In this document: positions 10,675 to 22,990 of the stretch, piece by piece
How positions within the stretch are numbered: the stretch's first letter is position 1
Layout of the letters: each line of letters begins with the position of its first letter
Assembly: GCA_030762175.1 (NCBI GenBank)
Contig: CM060830.1
Coordinates: 49,245,001 to 49,309,000, forward strand
Direction: 5' to 3'
Length of the DNA stretch: 64,000 nt
DNA from: Metallyticus violacea
Lineage: Eukaryota; Arthropoda; Insecta; Mantodea; Metallyticidae
Notes under the pieces: generated by a model
Databases searched by the model: none
Told to the model about the DNA's origin: nothing
What the model saw: only the letters and a program-made list of their open reading frames with translations
Translations under genes and position numbers: made by a program

Positions 10675-11270
10675 ATTATTCTTACATTGAAAAGTCTCTC
10701 TGCCCAACTAGTTATAGAATTTTCTTAAAAGTACCGCCCCAGACCATTCCTTCGTCTCCAAATGGGGTGCATATTTATAATTTGGTGTTGCGTTATGCAA
10801 ATTTAAACCTTTGCTACTAAAAAGTCCTGCCTAATGAAAAAAAATATGAAATAATGTGTTAACTCAACACAAAAAAGACACTTAAGTTCAGTTAATTTAG
10901 TTCCTGTGAAAGAAAAAAAAAACTCTTATTTTGTAGAGCAGTGTAATTCATTCCAAATTTTTAAAACTGCATTATAAAATAGCGCATTTTCTTCAACATA
11001 AAACACAAGTAGAACTATAAAAATAACCAAGCGGGCTGTGAAAACGTGAGCATGGTTCATACAACGTTTGTGTAGGAAACGTAAACGAGGCCTGAGGCCT
11101 AAAGTTTCACAGAACCTGCCCCACAAAAAATGTAAAGAGCTGGTAGGTGGGAGAGAGTGCATAAGATGCATGGCGGACATAGCGTAACCATGACGACGCC
11201 GAGGATGGGGGGAACGGTGTATACAGACTATTGAATAGAAATGGCTGACCTGACCTCGCTTTCAAGACCA
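10675..11270. other. No recognised feature
   Basis: AT-rich sequence; an 84-codon minus frame (10926-11180) shows no known motif. Confidence 0.5.
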
Positions 11271-11384
11271 TTATTGATCCGCGCGGTCGACATTCATATA
11301 GGGGCTGCAGCAGAAGAAATGTTTCCGATACCGACTTCTTTTACAGAGCGTCTTTGTACCCATTCTGTTTATTGGGCCATTAAA

Positions 11385-11475
11385 GTATTGAAGACACTGC
11401 ACTGCCGGCCATAAGTACCGGGTTCGATTCTTGGTTAGGGGCAAAATTTCCACCTCACACATTTTCCTTAGCATT
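11385..11475 (+). mobile_element. Possible tRNA-derived SINE head
   Basis: The stretch around 11420 reads accgggttcgattcttggtt, a good RNA polymerase III B-box-like sequence (GGTTCGATTC), followed by text resembling the start of a SINE body. No matching A box or clear body was found, so this could be chance. Confidence 0.3.
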
Positions 11476-11832
11476 CACTGGCGAATGCAATTTCTAGCAT
11501 TGGCTATCCAAGATTCTTAACACCATTGTGAATTCGTTTTATTCACATACTCGACATGACAAATAAGAGCTGCCTTTGAATTTCACTTTCTGCCTTCTCG
11601 AAATAGCAACATTTTGTCTATAATAGTCACCAAGTTTTCCTCGCTGACAACCGGAGAACCCTTGAGTCTCTGTATGAAGGCAGCAATAATAGAAGTGTGT
11701 TGAATGACATTTTCTTACCTACCACTGTGTTACAAAAACTACTTTCTCAATCATTAGTAGTTTGTGAAAACTACTGTCACCACATAACTACACTTTCATT
11801 ATTATTATCTTTACTAACCAATTGCGGGTTCA

Positions 11833-12002
11833 AGAAATCCAAAGTATGGCTTCCTTCGGAAGGAAAGTAAAGTTTTTATTCCCGTAAAATAACATCAAGC
11901 GTGAAAGGAGAGACCTCTGAGCAAAACTTATCGGCCGTTTCACGTCATGAATTTAATGAAACGCTGCTGATCAAAGATGTTAAAGAACGCTCTTAAATGA
12001 AC
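11833..12002 (+). mobile_element. SINE family A, copy A2 (5' truncated)
   Basis: Plus-oriented body of SINE A from tggcttccttcggaaggaaa to gatgttaaagaacgctctta. The tRNA head is missing, and the copy ends in an (AAT) run. Confidence 0.75.

Positions 12003-12034
<32 letters not shown>
12003..12034 (+). repeat. (AAT)n microsatellite
   Basis: About ten ATA/AAT units between the 3' end of a SINE A and the start of a SINE B fragment. SINE A copy A9 also ends near an (AAT) run, so the array may have grown from a SINE tail or linker. Confidence 0.85.
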
Positions 12035-12250
12035 CACTAACAGCAGTACGGGAAGTCTGTGGTTCGAATTCCTCCAAAGCCGTTAAGGTTTTATCCAAGT
12101 TTTCTTTAGTCCTTATTAGAAAAAAATGCCAGGGTATTACCCCGGAAAGCTTCATTCCTAAATTTCATTTCTCAGTTTATCACTTCATCTCATGTACCAA
12201 CAGTGGCCTATTTCAGTAGTAAAATTGGGCTTTAAACACTATTAAAAACT
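12035..12250 (+). mobile_element. SINE family B, copy B2 (diverged)
   Basis: Plus-oriented and diverged: tctgtggttcgaattcctcc (B box), aaggttttatccaagttttc, atttcatttctcagtttatc and gggctttaaacactattaaa (3' end). The A-box half of the head is lost. Confidence 0.7.
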
Positions 12251-12349
12251 ACCAACATTATTTTCTTTTATTTATCAGTATTATTTCTTTAGTCAATTTA
12301 CATAACATTTCGTAGATTATCTTAGTTAAAATAAAGGTAATTATGAAAT

Positions 12350-12590
12350 TTGGTTCAAAAATGGGCTTTAAGGCACGGACTCCTGAGCGGGAGTTTGAAG
12401 TTCGATTCCTGCAGGACTCTTCTTCGTTACTGATGCTTTTTTCAGGTTTTCCTCAGTCCTCATAAATGGCAAATGCGGGTGAGTACCCAAAACTTTAGTT
12501 CTGGAACGTTTCCTTTCTTAAAATCAAATTCTTTTCCAATTTATCATTTCATATATAATCAGAAACAGGGTTAAACACTATTAAAAAGAA
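12350..12590 (+). mobile_element. SINE family B, copy B3
   Basis: Plus-oriented SINE B: gctttaaggcacggactcct, gaagttcgattcctgc (B box), ttcaggttttcctcagtcct, cataaatggcaaatgcgggt, and the end ggttaaacactattaaaaag. The first part of the head is lost. Confidence 0.75.
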
Positions 12591-12884
12591 CGATCATCAT
12601 TGTTTTCTTTCATTTATTATATTTTACCAATAAAAGATGAATTGTATTTGATTATATTTTTATCAGTGTAACAACCACAAATATTAACCCTGATACCACA
12701 GTCAAAACCATCACAACCACCGACATTAATCCACCACTAGCCCCAGTAGCACATTCACTGCGATTAACCGTGAATCAGCTAAATTCATCACACTACCACA
12801 ATATTACAACCACAACCACTACCATATTTCTCTTTATTACAACCCCAGCCTAACTCCAGTATCGAGTGGCACAGAATGTAGATT

Positions 12885-13160
12885 TACATTCGGAAGGTTT
12901 CGAGATCAAATTCCTTGTGTTTTAAAGGCTCTGTGCGGCATCTGATATTTTAAGGGCTCGAACTCTTTTGGATAGGGGCGCTCCAACGGCGCCAGGAAAA
13001 CATGTTAGAAACCCCGTCTACATCTGAAAAGTTACCGCCCGTAGATTCTGGCCCCTGGTGTCGCCTTCACCTCATCCCTTCCTCTCGGAGGAGGAGCCAG
13101 CCATGAGCAGAGCTAAAATATCGAAGTATTCTCCTCTGTTCCAAAAAAATCCAATCCATT
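12885..13160 (+). mobile_element. SINE family C, copy C2 (partial)
   Basis: Plus-oriented SINE C with gaaaccccgtctacatctga, cgcccgtagattctggcccc, cacctcatcccttcctc and agccatgagcagagctaaaa. The 5' tRNA-like head is replaced by diverged sequence. Confidence 0.7.
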
Positions 13161-13164
13161 CTTA

Positions 13165-13310
13165 GTATCTTGCGGTGGATCGGGTTCGATTCCCGGTTGG
13201 TAACCCTGAGTTTTCCTGAGTTTTTTCAGGTATTTTATTTTATTTCCAACTTAAGCCACCAAGCACCCTGAACTCATTCGTCAAGTTATCAAGCATCATC
13301 TTCAGTTTGA
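13165..13310 (+). mobile_element. Possible further tRNA-derived SINE
   Basis: Contains cgggttcgattcccggttgg, a strong pol III B-box with the paired flanks of a T arm, followed by ctgagttttcctgag and a caagcaccctgaactcattc body. I do not see this body elsewhere in the window, so it may be a fourth family. Confidence 0.4.
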
Positions 13311-13489
13311 TCATTAAAAAAAACAATATCATCGCTTTCATCACTACCACTGCTCACATCTCTAGCTCCATTATCGAAATCACATGACACCACTACCTCC
13401 ATTATCACAACAAACTAAACCCAGCATCACAAACATCACCATTAACCTCGCAATTAATGTTATCATCACAATAAGATTCATAACATCTT

Positions 13490-14150
13490 GCTCTATTAAT
13501 TTTTTTTGTTTATTGTCAATGACGATTTTGGTTTTTTCTTTTATTCTCTTTTCCCTTCTTTTTGAACCTATTTTTTCTCTTTCCTCTTATGTGGCTCTAT
13601 CTTTGTGTTGTTTTTCTCTAGTTTTACTTTTCTCTATTTTACTTCTTTCTGATTTTGCCACCAGTTCCTCTATTATATTCTTGTTATTTCTCTTCTATTG
13701 CTGCTTATCTATATATTCTCCTTCTGTTACTTCTTTTCTCGTGTTCATCCTGTTCTCCTTTTTTCTATATTCTGTTCGTCTGTTTGTTTTCACTGCTAAG
13801 TTTGCTTTTGTTAGATCGTGGTCCTGCACATTTTAACAAATGAACAGTGGTTTAAATGCCGTTTCAGTCAGTTGCCTAACTGAAGTTTAATCAGGTCTTT
13901 TCTCTACTCATATGGTGAATATGCCTTTTTTTCCTTCTTCTTCTTTCCCCATGGACGTATACCCTGATTGTTATTCATTCTCAATCCTGACTACGGGCAT
14001 TAATGACAAAAAAAAAAAAAAAAAATACGAGCATTGCTACCAACATACTTTGTCTTCCTCTGCTAATGTTTATTTTTATTTACTACTTTTTGCCTCCTTT
14101 TGTATTTTCTAATTTTTTTTCTTTCTCTATTTTTTGTCCCATATATCTAT
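13490..14150 (+). repeat. Pyrimidine-rich low-complexity tract
   Basis: The plus strand is dominated by T and C for about 650 bp, with a poly(A) run at about 14009-14026 inside. Overlapping open frames rich in F, L and S (13384-13836 and 13655-13843) are a by-product of the base composition. Confidence 0.75.
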
Positions 14151-16310
14151 CCTAATTGTATATACATTATATTTCATAAGTCAAAACACTGAACTGATTT
14201 ACTGGGAAAAACAAATGCCTTTCGTTACGTAATCTCTGTATTATTCCAAACAAAATTTATAAACAACATTAAAAATATTAATAAAATGTTTAAAATTGGG
14301 GATTTCTCTGCCGGTCATTGCTAACAAAAGTTAAACCTAATCCAACAAGTTTAACTATTCCATACTGTACATTTAGTGCTCTAACACGATACGATACTGT
14401 CTCGAATAACGCAGTACAGCGCAGTGAATGACGGGTTTGAAGTCTTTAGAGGCATTTACACCTGATCCCAACCAACAATCCTCATCTGTCATTGTGCAAC
14501 AGGAACCAATGAAATTCGAACCACGTTTGCCTATGAACTCCACGCTTCGTGTTTTTGTTTTACACAGCTCTCTAGTTACACTCTGGTGCAAAAACTCTGC
14601 CTTTCCTTGTTGCATTACCCGGCAATGTAATATTTTAATTAATTTATTCGTTAAATTAATGAATAAATTAAATACATATTGAAATGGCTACAAAGCGTAT
14701 ATAGCAATTGCATATACAGCTGTCGCCGCAAGGCACAGGTTCTCGGCGCGCGCGTCAGTGCTTGTCGGCAACAAAGAGCTTTCATGTATGAAACGTCGAC
14801 CAATTCCTTAAGGATACTTTATACTTAATACTAACACTCACATGTGACAGATAGATCACTATTTAAGACCTCGTTGTGGGTTTTAATGAAGACTATCATT
14901 TTATAATGATTATATTTGTATCTCTATTCAGTTAGATATGTAAACCTTTCCCCAAAACCCTTAAGCGTGTAGTAATAAATATTTTCAGTTTTTTTAATTT
15001 GAAATTACAAATTGTTTTTTAATTTCAAAACATATTGATAATATTTCTGCTTCTAATCTGAAATATTTTTTTTTTTTTTGAGAAATTTGCTCAAGAATTC
15101 TAAAGCTTAAGTTATGGGAGAAAGAAAATGTCAGGGGACATTTAAAAGGGCGTGGCAGATGCAAAATCCTATTTTCATAATAATACTATCCGCAGCAAAC
15201 CTTATATTCATATACAGTATGTTACTGAACTACATCAAAATATTTTCAGAGAATGTAAAGATGTCATATTTAAGCAATTTGAGATAGGCAATGTATGGTC
15301 CTCAACTAAACATAACGCAGTTATGTTGTATTAAACATTTTGGCATCAGATGTTAATAAGTTGGTGTTAAAGCGAAGCCGGGTGAAAAAATAGTTTAGAA
15401 TGTCTTTAAATTGCCTTGCGAGCATAGAAATATCGATTTTACTTAGCTCCTTATCAGAATTTTCAAGATTTAATGCCATAAAGATTCCTCAAATCTCGAA
15501 CTAATAATGTGACAGTGCGACACTGGCCATCTATTTATTGCCTCCTTGCATTATGTAGACTGCTCTAGAAGGAGCTCTTTGCTTGTGTCGCGTAATGCAT
15601 AACGCAAAAACTGTTCCGCAAACCGCGGATTCGATTCTTAGCATAGCGTTAATTTTGTTGTTTTATTAAATATGGAATATTGTGATATGCATACTAAAGA
15701 ATTATGAATGAAATTTACTTAATGCTTTCAAGTTTTATTCTCTTTCTCAACAGTGAATGTATTATCAACATACAATGGCTAATAAGCTAATGATGCCAAA
15801 AATTAATTTGCCTAACACATACTCAAAACACGATTCTGATTGGTAAGTGCAATAACATCTATAGGAGCTGTAATTGAATAAATTGACATGTTAAGATTTA
15901 AGTGTTTAATTAGAAACAATAACTTAAAACGTAAGCTAAAAGCTGTATTATTAGGCCAATCAGAAAACAAACAAAATAAAAAAAAGTGATGAACGAGAGT
16001 TGAACTCGAAAACAAATACCCATCTATTACTCAAAAGCTGTCACAACCATGGCGCCAGAGTAATACGTTCAGAAGCCTGCCTTCGTTATCGTATGTTATG
16101 CTTTCGAGGGAATCTTCATTAGTCAGTGGCGTACTGGCACTTTGGAAACTTATAGTCATACCTTCAAATTTTGAACGGATAGACAATTGTTTACTATCCC
16201 AAATTACTTATACACGACATCTGTACACTCTCTGAAAATATTTCAGCATAATTCATTAACGCCTGTATTTATGTAATGCAAAAAAATTACCTATATTTCA
16301 TTGTTGGCAA
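14150..16310. other. No recognised gene; AT-rich
   Basis: No transposon family is recognisable. Overlapping frames on both strands at 14373-14682 have no familiar motifs. Two weak B-box-like spots exist: ggattcgattctt near 15627 and, on the minus strand, gagttcaactc near 16000. Neither has a supporting A box. Confidence 0.5.
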
Positions 16311-16313
16311 GAA

Positions 16314-16315
<2 letters not shown>

Positions 16316-16347
<32 letters not shown>
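16316..16347 (+). repeat. (TA)n microsatellite
   Basis: About 15 TA dinucleotides in a row in otherwise ordinary sequence. Confidence 0.9.
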
Positions 16348-16349
<2 letters not shown>

Positions 16350-17690
16350 AAAACGACCTTGACGTTAATAAAATACTTAATATAATAAAGCGCCTATATG
16401 TATCTTACTCGCAACTATCATGATATTCATTTGTTTGGGCCTCGCTGTCCGATGCAGGTAATAGATTACCGGGATGTAATCAATAGCCCAGCTCAGTCCA
16501 CTCAATGCACATAAATTAAGGACAATCAGCAAAATAATATAGGGAGATACACAGGTTCTTATAACTCAAGAATACCCGTGATAAATTGTACTATTAACAT
16601 GACAGGAAAGATAAAACTTTTTCAAAGAAAATACTTATGAATGTTATAGCCGGAATCACTCTGTTATGAAAGCGAGGCCTAAAACAACTGCTTAAGATAT
16701 TAAACATATTCGTTGCATTTACTTTTTAGAAATGCATACATTCTCGCGAAGCAGAAAGGTACCCACAGTCTGCCACCGAAAGGTGAAGTGTAAAGTGGAG
16801 CAAAGCTTAATATAGTGTCCCATACACTGAAGCAAGAGTTCGTCTCGTTTGGTTTGAAAGCAACGGAAAAACAAAGAAAAATAACGGTTTATTTCATTCT
16901 TTTGTGGATTGAGATATTTCTACTAGCACAAATTTGATCAATATTAGTTTCATTTCATAATGAATATTAACCTGTAGTATAGAAGTTATTCGAAATGACG
17001 TACGTTTGTACCAACCCATTTCTGACATCTTTTAATGAAGTTTGCATTCATTCGCAACAACTCTGCTTCCGTATTTCTTCCAATTTCTTCTCGTATATTT
17101 TCCTTTTTAGTATAGTGGTTTTTCCTGCAGATTTAATTTTTTCTGCGTTCTAGTGATATCGTTTCAATGCAATACACTACAGTAAAATGTACTCCATAAC
17201 ATACTGCAATTAATAACAATAGCCTGTAATAACAAAAAGATAGAAATAATACATACTTTTTCTTGTAGCAGCGCGCTGTCACTGAAAGTTCACGTGCAAC
17301 CGTCAGCATGGGGAGTAACCATTAAAGTTGGAACAATCTTTTGGAAACAAGCTATCAGCATAAGCCTGATGCGGGCAAGGGAAAATGACGTCAGATGGAG
17401 GGGCTAGAGTTAAGGGCCAGCTACACTGTATGGTTGATGCTAAGCCAACTTCGCGTCCATGGTATCAAATGTTTCATCACTAGTTTTATGATAGGCGACT
17501 GAGGCCTGGGCCTAGCACGCTGAATTGCAGTAATGTGGTGCCATATTGACACATGGTTTACTAACTTTCGTATTTGAGTGAATAACAAATCGAAATAACC
17601 GCCTTAAAAATATTTATGTTTGTGCAGGGGGCCCACAGAAAGACTCCGTGATTATAAACATGAACACTGTCGCTCTCGAGAGTCATATTA
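16348..17690. other. No recognised feature
   Basis: AT-rich sequence, no coding or repeat signature recognised. Confidence 0.5.
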
Positions 17691-17699
17691 ACATGAAAC

Positions 17700-18200
17700 T
17701 AGTGAAACTCGGAAGTTGGTGCCTATCTCACAGACACTCAAGGAGTAATTCCGCGTGTCAAATTACAGACATCAAAGCGACATTCCCACTCACGCCAAAC
17801 GCGTTCCAGCTGTAATGGACTCAACAGAACGCAATCATTTTGGAGGATCATCAGTTTCAACGTATGCACCATTTGCAGATTGTAAAGTTGAAACCTTAGA
17901 CAAGTACTTCGAATCTTGAACATGATGCATTTAGGGATGTTTAGCTGCAGGCTAGCTCTATGAGAGGTTCTTAGGACTGCGTACAAACTCCTGCACACGT
18001 TCCACAATTTCTGCATTGACAGGTTGTTTCCTACCCCACAAAATCTCTATACCTCCTCACAATCGTCCTGTTACTAGAAACCCGATGTTGAAACTGAAGT
18101 TTGAAGGCACTCTTAACTGTCACTACTCTCTGTGTTCTTTGGCATTCCAAAATACACCAACTACATTCCTGTAGACTCACCATTAACTCGCAAAATAATT
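17700..18200 (-). pseudogene. Mariner-like transposase relic, internally deleted (family I)
   Basis: Minus-strand translation from about 18200 gives a degraded HTH region, then NAEIVERVQEFVRSPKNLS, which matches the ENVERVREAF.RSPRKS linker of DUF4817-type transposases, and later, in another frame, RVWREWECRFDVCNLTRG, which matches the C-terminal V(W).E.DYR.D.C.VT.GAHIE. The whole DDE core between these blocks is missing, so the element suffered a large internal deletion as well as frameshifts. The ORF at 17738-18016 captures only the C-terminal end. Terminal repeats could not be defined. Confidence 0.55.
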
Positions 18201-18441
18201 GGCAGAATTCAAACTGAAATGAAATGTAAATATTCGTATAATTTCACCCAATGTTTTTAAATTCAACAAATGACAAGCGAAAGAGTGGCAACCTATACAA
18301 ACAATATTCTGTTGGCAATTACACATTCTTCAATATTTAAAACAAAAATCCTTTGAGCCGTCCTTTCTAATGCCTCGTTATAACTTTTGTAATGCACATG
18401 TTATGAAATTATTACACGGAGTGTTTTGTGAACATACTGTT

Positions 18442-18443
<2 letters not shown>

Positions 18444-18505
<62 letters not shown>

Positions 18506-18792
18506 TTTTTTTTTTTTTTTTTTGATGGATTTATTTATGGACGCTCTTTAACATCTCAGGTCATCAGCGTCCCATTCAACTCAGGGCGTGAAACTGTCGA
18601 CAAATTTTGCTCAGAGGCCTCTTCTTTCAGGCTTGAGGTTCTTTATCGTGCCGTAAATGTACGACACGGTACCCACGGCTTTACTTCCCTTCCGAAGGAA
18701 GCCATACTTAGGATTTTTACGCCCGAAAAAATCCATCGGTCCTGGCCGGGTTCGAACAAGTATGGTAACCACTACATCACCAGGACCGACCT
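18444..18792 (-). mobile_element. SINE family A, copy A3 with (TTTC)n tail
   Basis: A full-length SINE A in minus orientation. Its 3' tail, at the left, is a (TTTC)n array of roughly 17 units and a T-run (18444-18522); the tRNA-like head with gttcgaac and cactacatcaccaggacc is at the right. Target-site duplication TACTGTTTC at 18435-18443 and 18793-18801 is exact. The ORF at 18428-18919 is an artefact. Confidence 0.85.
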
Positions 18793-18919
18793 TACTGTTT
18801 CATTGGCTGTTGTGTGCATTTGGGTTTTATTTAAGACTACAGCAGGGAAGCTTGAGGCTGTATTGACATACCTGCAGCTGGAGACAGAGACAGGAAGGTG
18901 GAAGAATATCTTCTTGTAA

Positions 18920-19515
18920 CACTTCCAGTAACTATGACACTTCTTCCTTATTACCAGGATATTATAATCAGGACTCTGGTGGTGAACGAGAAGGAATTTG
19001 AGTTTAATTTTATTTTGTTTATCGGAAGTTCATTAATTACTAAAACCTGAACATGAACTCAGCACTGTAATCTAAAATAGGAAGTTTTCCTCTCTTTCTC
19101 GTTTCCCTTACAGATTTTAAGCTTTTGTCAATTTTCATTCAGTTTATATAAGATTAAATATCAAAGTGAAAATAAAGTTAATTATAAAATTTGGAGTAGT
19201 TTAGTTGGAAAATTTTCAAATAATCGACATTATTTTTTTTTTTTTTTTTTTTTTTTAATTTTCAAAACTTTTTTACTCATGGTATTTTTCAGATTTCACT
19301 TTGAAACTTTTTTATATTATATATAAAGGGCCCATCAGTTTAATGGTATAATTTTTAAAAGTACATATTTCAAGGATTTTGTGTGGTCTTTATTTAAATA
19401 TTTTTGCAATTCTTTACATATTTGACACTAAATATCTGTAAATTTACTATTATATTCGAATGATACATTAAAGTATATACATACAAATTATGAAGATATT
19501 AAGATCAAAATTGAT
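18920..19515. other. AT-rich sequence with T-run
   Basis: Contains a ~26 bp T-run near 19231-19256; otherwise nothing recognised. Confidence 0.5.
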
Positions 19516-19521
19516 GCGCAA

Positions 19522-19895
19522 AGATCGAGGTGCTCAGGTGGTAATGCTTGGGATTCGCATTTGGAAAGTCCCAGGTTCAAATCCTGGTCATGGAATTGTA
19601 CGTAATTTCCCCTGGTTGCTCAGGGTACAGCTGCGATGGATCTTTCAGTACCATGAATTAAAGTGCCAAAGCGAGTTGGGCTGGTGCAATGTGACGGTAG
19701 CTTGCGCTTTATAAAGGTTTCTGCACAGACCTCTCCCGCGGTTCGGGCCGCCTGGTGTCTCCCTCATCACGTCCCTTCCTGCCGAAAGTACACCTACTAG
19801 GGGCATACGCACAAACGGACAGCCGTTAAGCAAGGCTGAAGTACCAAAATATCCTCCTTGAACTCCAACAGTCCAATCAAATTCAAAACTTAGCG
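19522..19895 (+). mobile_element. SINE family C, copy C3 (best head)
   Basis: The most complete SINE C. The tRNA-like head reads ggtgctcaggtggtaatgct (A box) and caggttcaaatcctggtc (B box with T-arm pairing), about 45 bp apart. The body follows: cctggttgctcagggtac, gtgacggtagcttgcgcttt, cctggtgtctccctcatcac, cacaaacggacagccgttaa, and an end gtccaatcaaattcaaaac. The ORFs here are shadows. Confidence 0.85.
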
Positions 19896-21399
19896 CAAGG
19901 AAACTTTTGAACATTGAAACGATAGCATTAAGTAAACGCTAATTTTAAACAGCATTTAAACACTTTTATCTATTTCAAAACTTCATCTGCTCTTTTTGGC
20001 ACATTTTCTACCTTCTGCAACTGTTTCTTCTTTCTTAAAATTTTTTCTATTTCTTATTCTTCACAACACTTTCCCTTTTAATTTTCCTATCATGATCATC
20101 AATTATCGTATACTTTTCTGTTTATCGTATATTTTTCTCCCATAAATTTTCATTTTTATTTTATGACAGTCAAATATTAAACTCGCCTACAGTATTTGCT
20201 ACTGCCCTATTTATCCTGGGCTTAGACACAAAAATCTGTTTTGGATAATTGTGTCAAATGAAAGGGTGAAAACTTTCTTTTGGGTTTTGTGAAAAGCTTT
20301 TGCACATCTTTTCAATAGTTTTTTTACTCTTAGGTTAAATTCTGCCAGATAAATTCTGAGAGCGTTGTGAAGCGATATATATCGCATGCCTCCGTTATAA
20401 TTTTAACGTGTTGTTTAATTAATAATGTTTATATTATACATAGTAAGTTTTTGTATGACAACTCTGTTACACGACTCAATATTAGCAGAAAGTGTTTCAA
20501 GATAATGAAAGAGCAAAATATAACAAAATGTGAACACGAAAAGCGAGCTTCAGGTATTTTTAATGACCAAGCGCCAGGTGGAGGGTAGTTATGATTTATA
20601 CTTTGATCGTGCCATGAGGCTGGGTCTTTAGCGCCTCATGACATAATTTAGTTTTCATCGAGCCAATCCTTTCCGTATATTCTGAACTTTTAAAGAGTCG
20701 CAGGTAGCGTGCGCTTAAATTTGTGAACCCCGCGGGCGTCTGTAAACCACATGAAAGTGATTTTTCACGTGATTGTTCACTTGATCACTCATTCACTTTT
20801 TTCAGCCTTTTTCATCATTTCGAGCAGATTTCGAACGCTTCTATACAAGAACCACGTGTTCGGTGTTAAGAGTTAAATTGCTGATGGTTCAATCGCTCAG
20901 AAAAAATCAACATTAATGCAGTGTGGTAGCGAAAAGTTTACTTATAGCAATTAGAGGCCCGGTGACCCAAATATGAGGACAGATGCAATCTAAGATCAAT
21001 GTCAGATCATAATTACCGTCTCCGTTGCAAGGTAACGTTACGAGTTTCAGATGTACGTCACGGTCACTGCACCGAACCCCGTTATTTTCAGAAACGCCTG
21101 ACAATCGTTACGATCAATTAACTGTGTATTGCAAAATGTTTCGTCGTTTAATTATTTGAAATGAGAAATACCCTGTCCCGTTCCTATTGAGCGAAAATTA
21201 CCCTGAGATTATGTTGTGTTGAAGCGTAGTCAATAGGCCGAGGCAATCAATAACAACAAACCACTTCAAATTGGGTTACCGAGTGCGGGGCCGATAAAGA
21301 AACCGCTTCAATTGTTTCGCTATATCACAAATTAAATTACCTGCATGAATAAGCCAATAATTCTACAAGTAAATGACTATACAGAGTCAATCACTTAAA
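19896..21399. other. No recognised feature
   Basis: AT-rich sequence; short frames without known motifs. Confidence 0.5.
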
Positions 21400-21412
21400 A
21401 CCATCACTGTGA

Positions 21413-21707
21413 TTTTTTTTTTTTTTTTTTGAATAGTGTTTAACACCCGTTTTTACTACTGAGGCACCATAGGCGGTGGACACTGATGATACATGAAATG
21501 AAATGATATATTGGGAAAGGATTTTTTTAAGGAAGGAAATGTTCCAGGCCTAAGTTTAGGGTATCTCTCCGGCATTTGCCAATTATAAGGACTGAGGAAA
21601 ATCTGAAAAAAAAACCTCAGTCAGAGAGGACGGTCCTGGGGGGATTCGAACCCCAGACCTTCCGCTCAGGAGTCCGAGCCTTAACGACTTCGGCCACCCG
21701 TGACGGT
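21413..21707 (-). mobile_element. SINE family B, copy B4
   Basis: Full-length SINE B in minus orientation, starting with a T-run and gtgtttaacacccgttttta and finishing with the tRNA-like head (gattcgaacccc B box; ccttaacgacttcggcca A-box half). It is flanked by accatcactgtga (21400-21412) and accaccaccgtga (21708-21720), an 11/13 match and a plausible aged target duplication. Confidence 0.85.
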
Positions 21708-22430
21708 ACCACCACCGTGAATGTTTCTGAAATGCATGATGGTATTGGTCCGTTGTTTTCATCGAACTGAAGGATTAAGCAATGTAGACCATACGACGAT
21801 TCCAGCAATTATTAGAAAGTGTAGCACAAGGAGCAATATACTGCCATAGGCGCTACATTTTTATTTAAATATTTAACATTTATACCGCATCCTCAAGTTG
21901 ATGCTTGAGCATTGAGTCTGATTTAGGAATCATGCAGGGAAAGGCACCCATAGTGTGAATAAGAGGGTTGTATCAAATACGGCTGAATATACATAACCAT
22001 ATACACTTATTGTGATAAACAAATATTGAAATATAAAAATAATCAACAAGAGTACATTAAATATTGCTGCAAGCATAAGCAATGCAAAAGCTCAAGGATA
22101 GAGCACCATTAAATACAAGAAACTTTTAATATTGCTCCGTGCTTGTCTCCAAATTGAATTTCACAAATTTTACTACTAAAAAATAAAATATAACGTGAAA
22201 GATTAAAATAAAATGTGTTTGCCCTAAATACTTAAGATAAATAGAAGTCCTAACACATAACTCTGGAAATGCCTTAGTCAGTGGGTGAGGCGTAGAGAAA
22301 GAATAAACGATGTTAACAATTTGGAAAAATTTAGACTTGCTCACCTCTCTGCCATTCGAGACGCGCTCTAAGTAACCCCAGAGTAGGATTAAGTCATCAT
22401 CACACTCGATGGCTCAACACCATTCCAGAC
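21708..22430. other. No recognised feature
   Basis: AT-rich sequence without recognised motifs. Confidence 0.5.
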
Positions 22431-22439
22431 GGGATATGG

Positions 22440-22533
22440 ATGAAAGAAAGAATGAAAGAAAGAAAGAAAGAAAGAAAGGAAGGAAGGAAGGAAGGAAGAA
22501 AGAAAGAAAGAAAGAAAGAAAGGAAGGAAGGAA

Positions 22534-22574
<41 letters not shown>

Positions 22575-22957
22575 GAAGGAAGGAAGGAAGGAAGGAAGGA
22601 AGAAAGAAAGAAAGAAAGGAAGAAAGGAAGGAAGGAAGAAAGAAAGGAAGGAAGGAAGAAAGAAAGAAAGAAAGGAAGAAAGGAAGGAAGGAAGGAAGGA
22701 AGAAAGAAAGAAAGGAAGAAAGAAAGAAAGAAAGAAAGAAAGGAAGAAAGAAAGAAAGAAAGAAAGAAGGAAAGAAAGGAAGGAAGGAAGGAAGGAAGGA
22801 AGAAAGGAAGGAAGAAAGAAAGAAAGAAAGAAAGAAAGGAAGAAAGAAAGAAAGGAAGGAAGGAAGGAAGGAAGAAAGAAAGGAAGAAAGAAAGAAAGAA
22901 AGAAAGAAAGGAAGGAAGGAAGAAAGGAAGGAAGGAAGGAAGAAAGAAAGAAAGAAA

Positions 22958-22990
<33 letters not shown>

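Noticed and set aside
13384..13843. 150-codon hydrophobic ORF that looks like a membrane protein
   Set aside because: It lies in a pyrimidine-rich tract; F, S and L richness follows from base composition.
14373..14682. Overlapping ORFs of 80 and 84 codons on opposite strands
   Set aside because: Neither shows a motif; opposing frames of this kind arise from codon symmetry.
18428..18919. 163-codon ORF starting with an FLSFF repeat
   Set aside because: It is the (TTTC)n tail and body of SINE A3.
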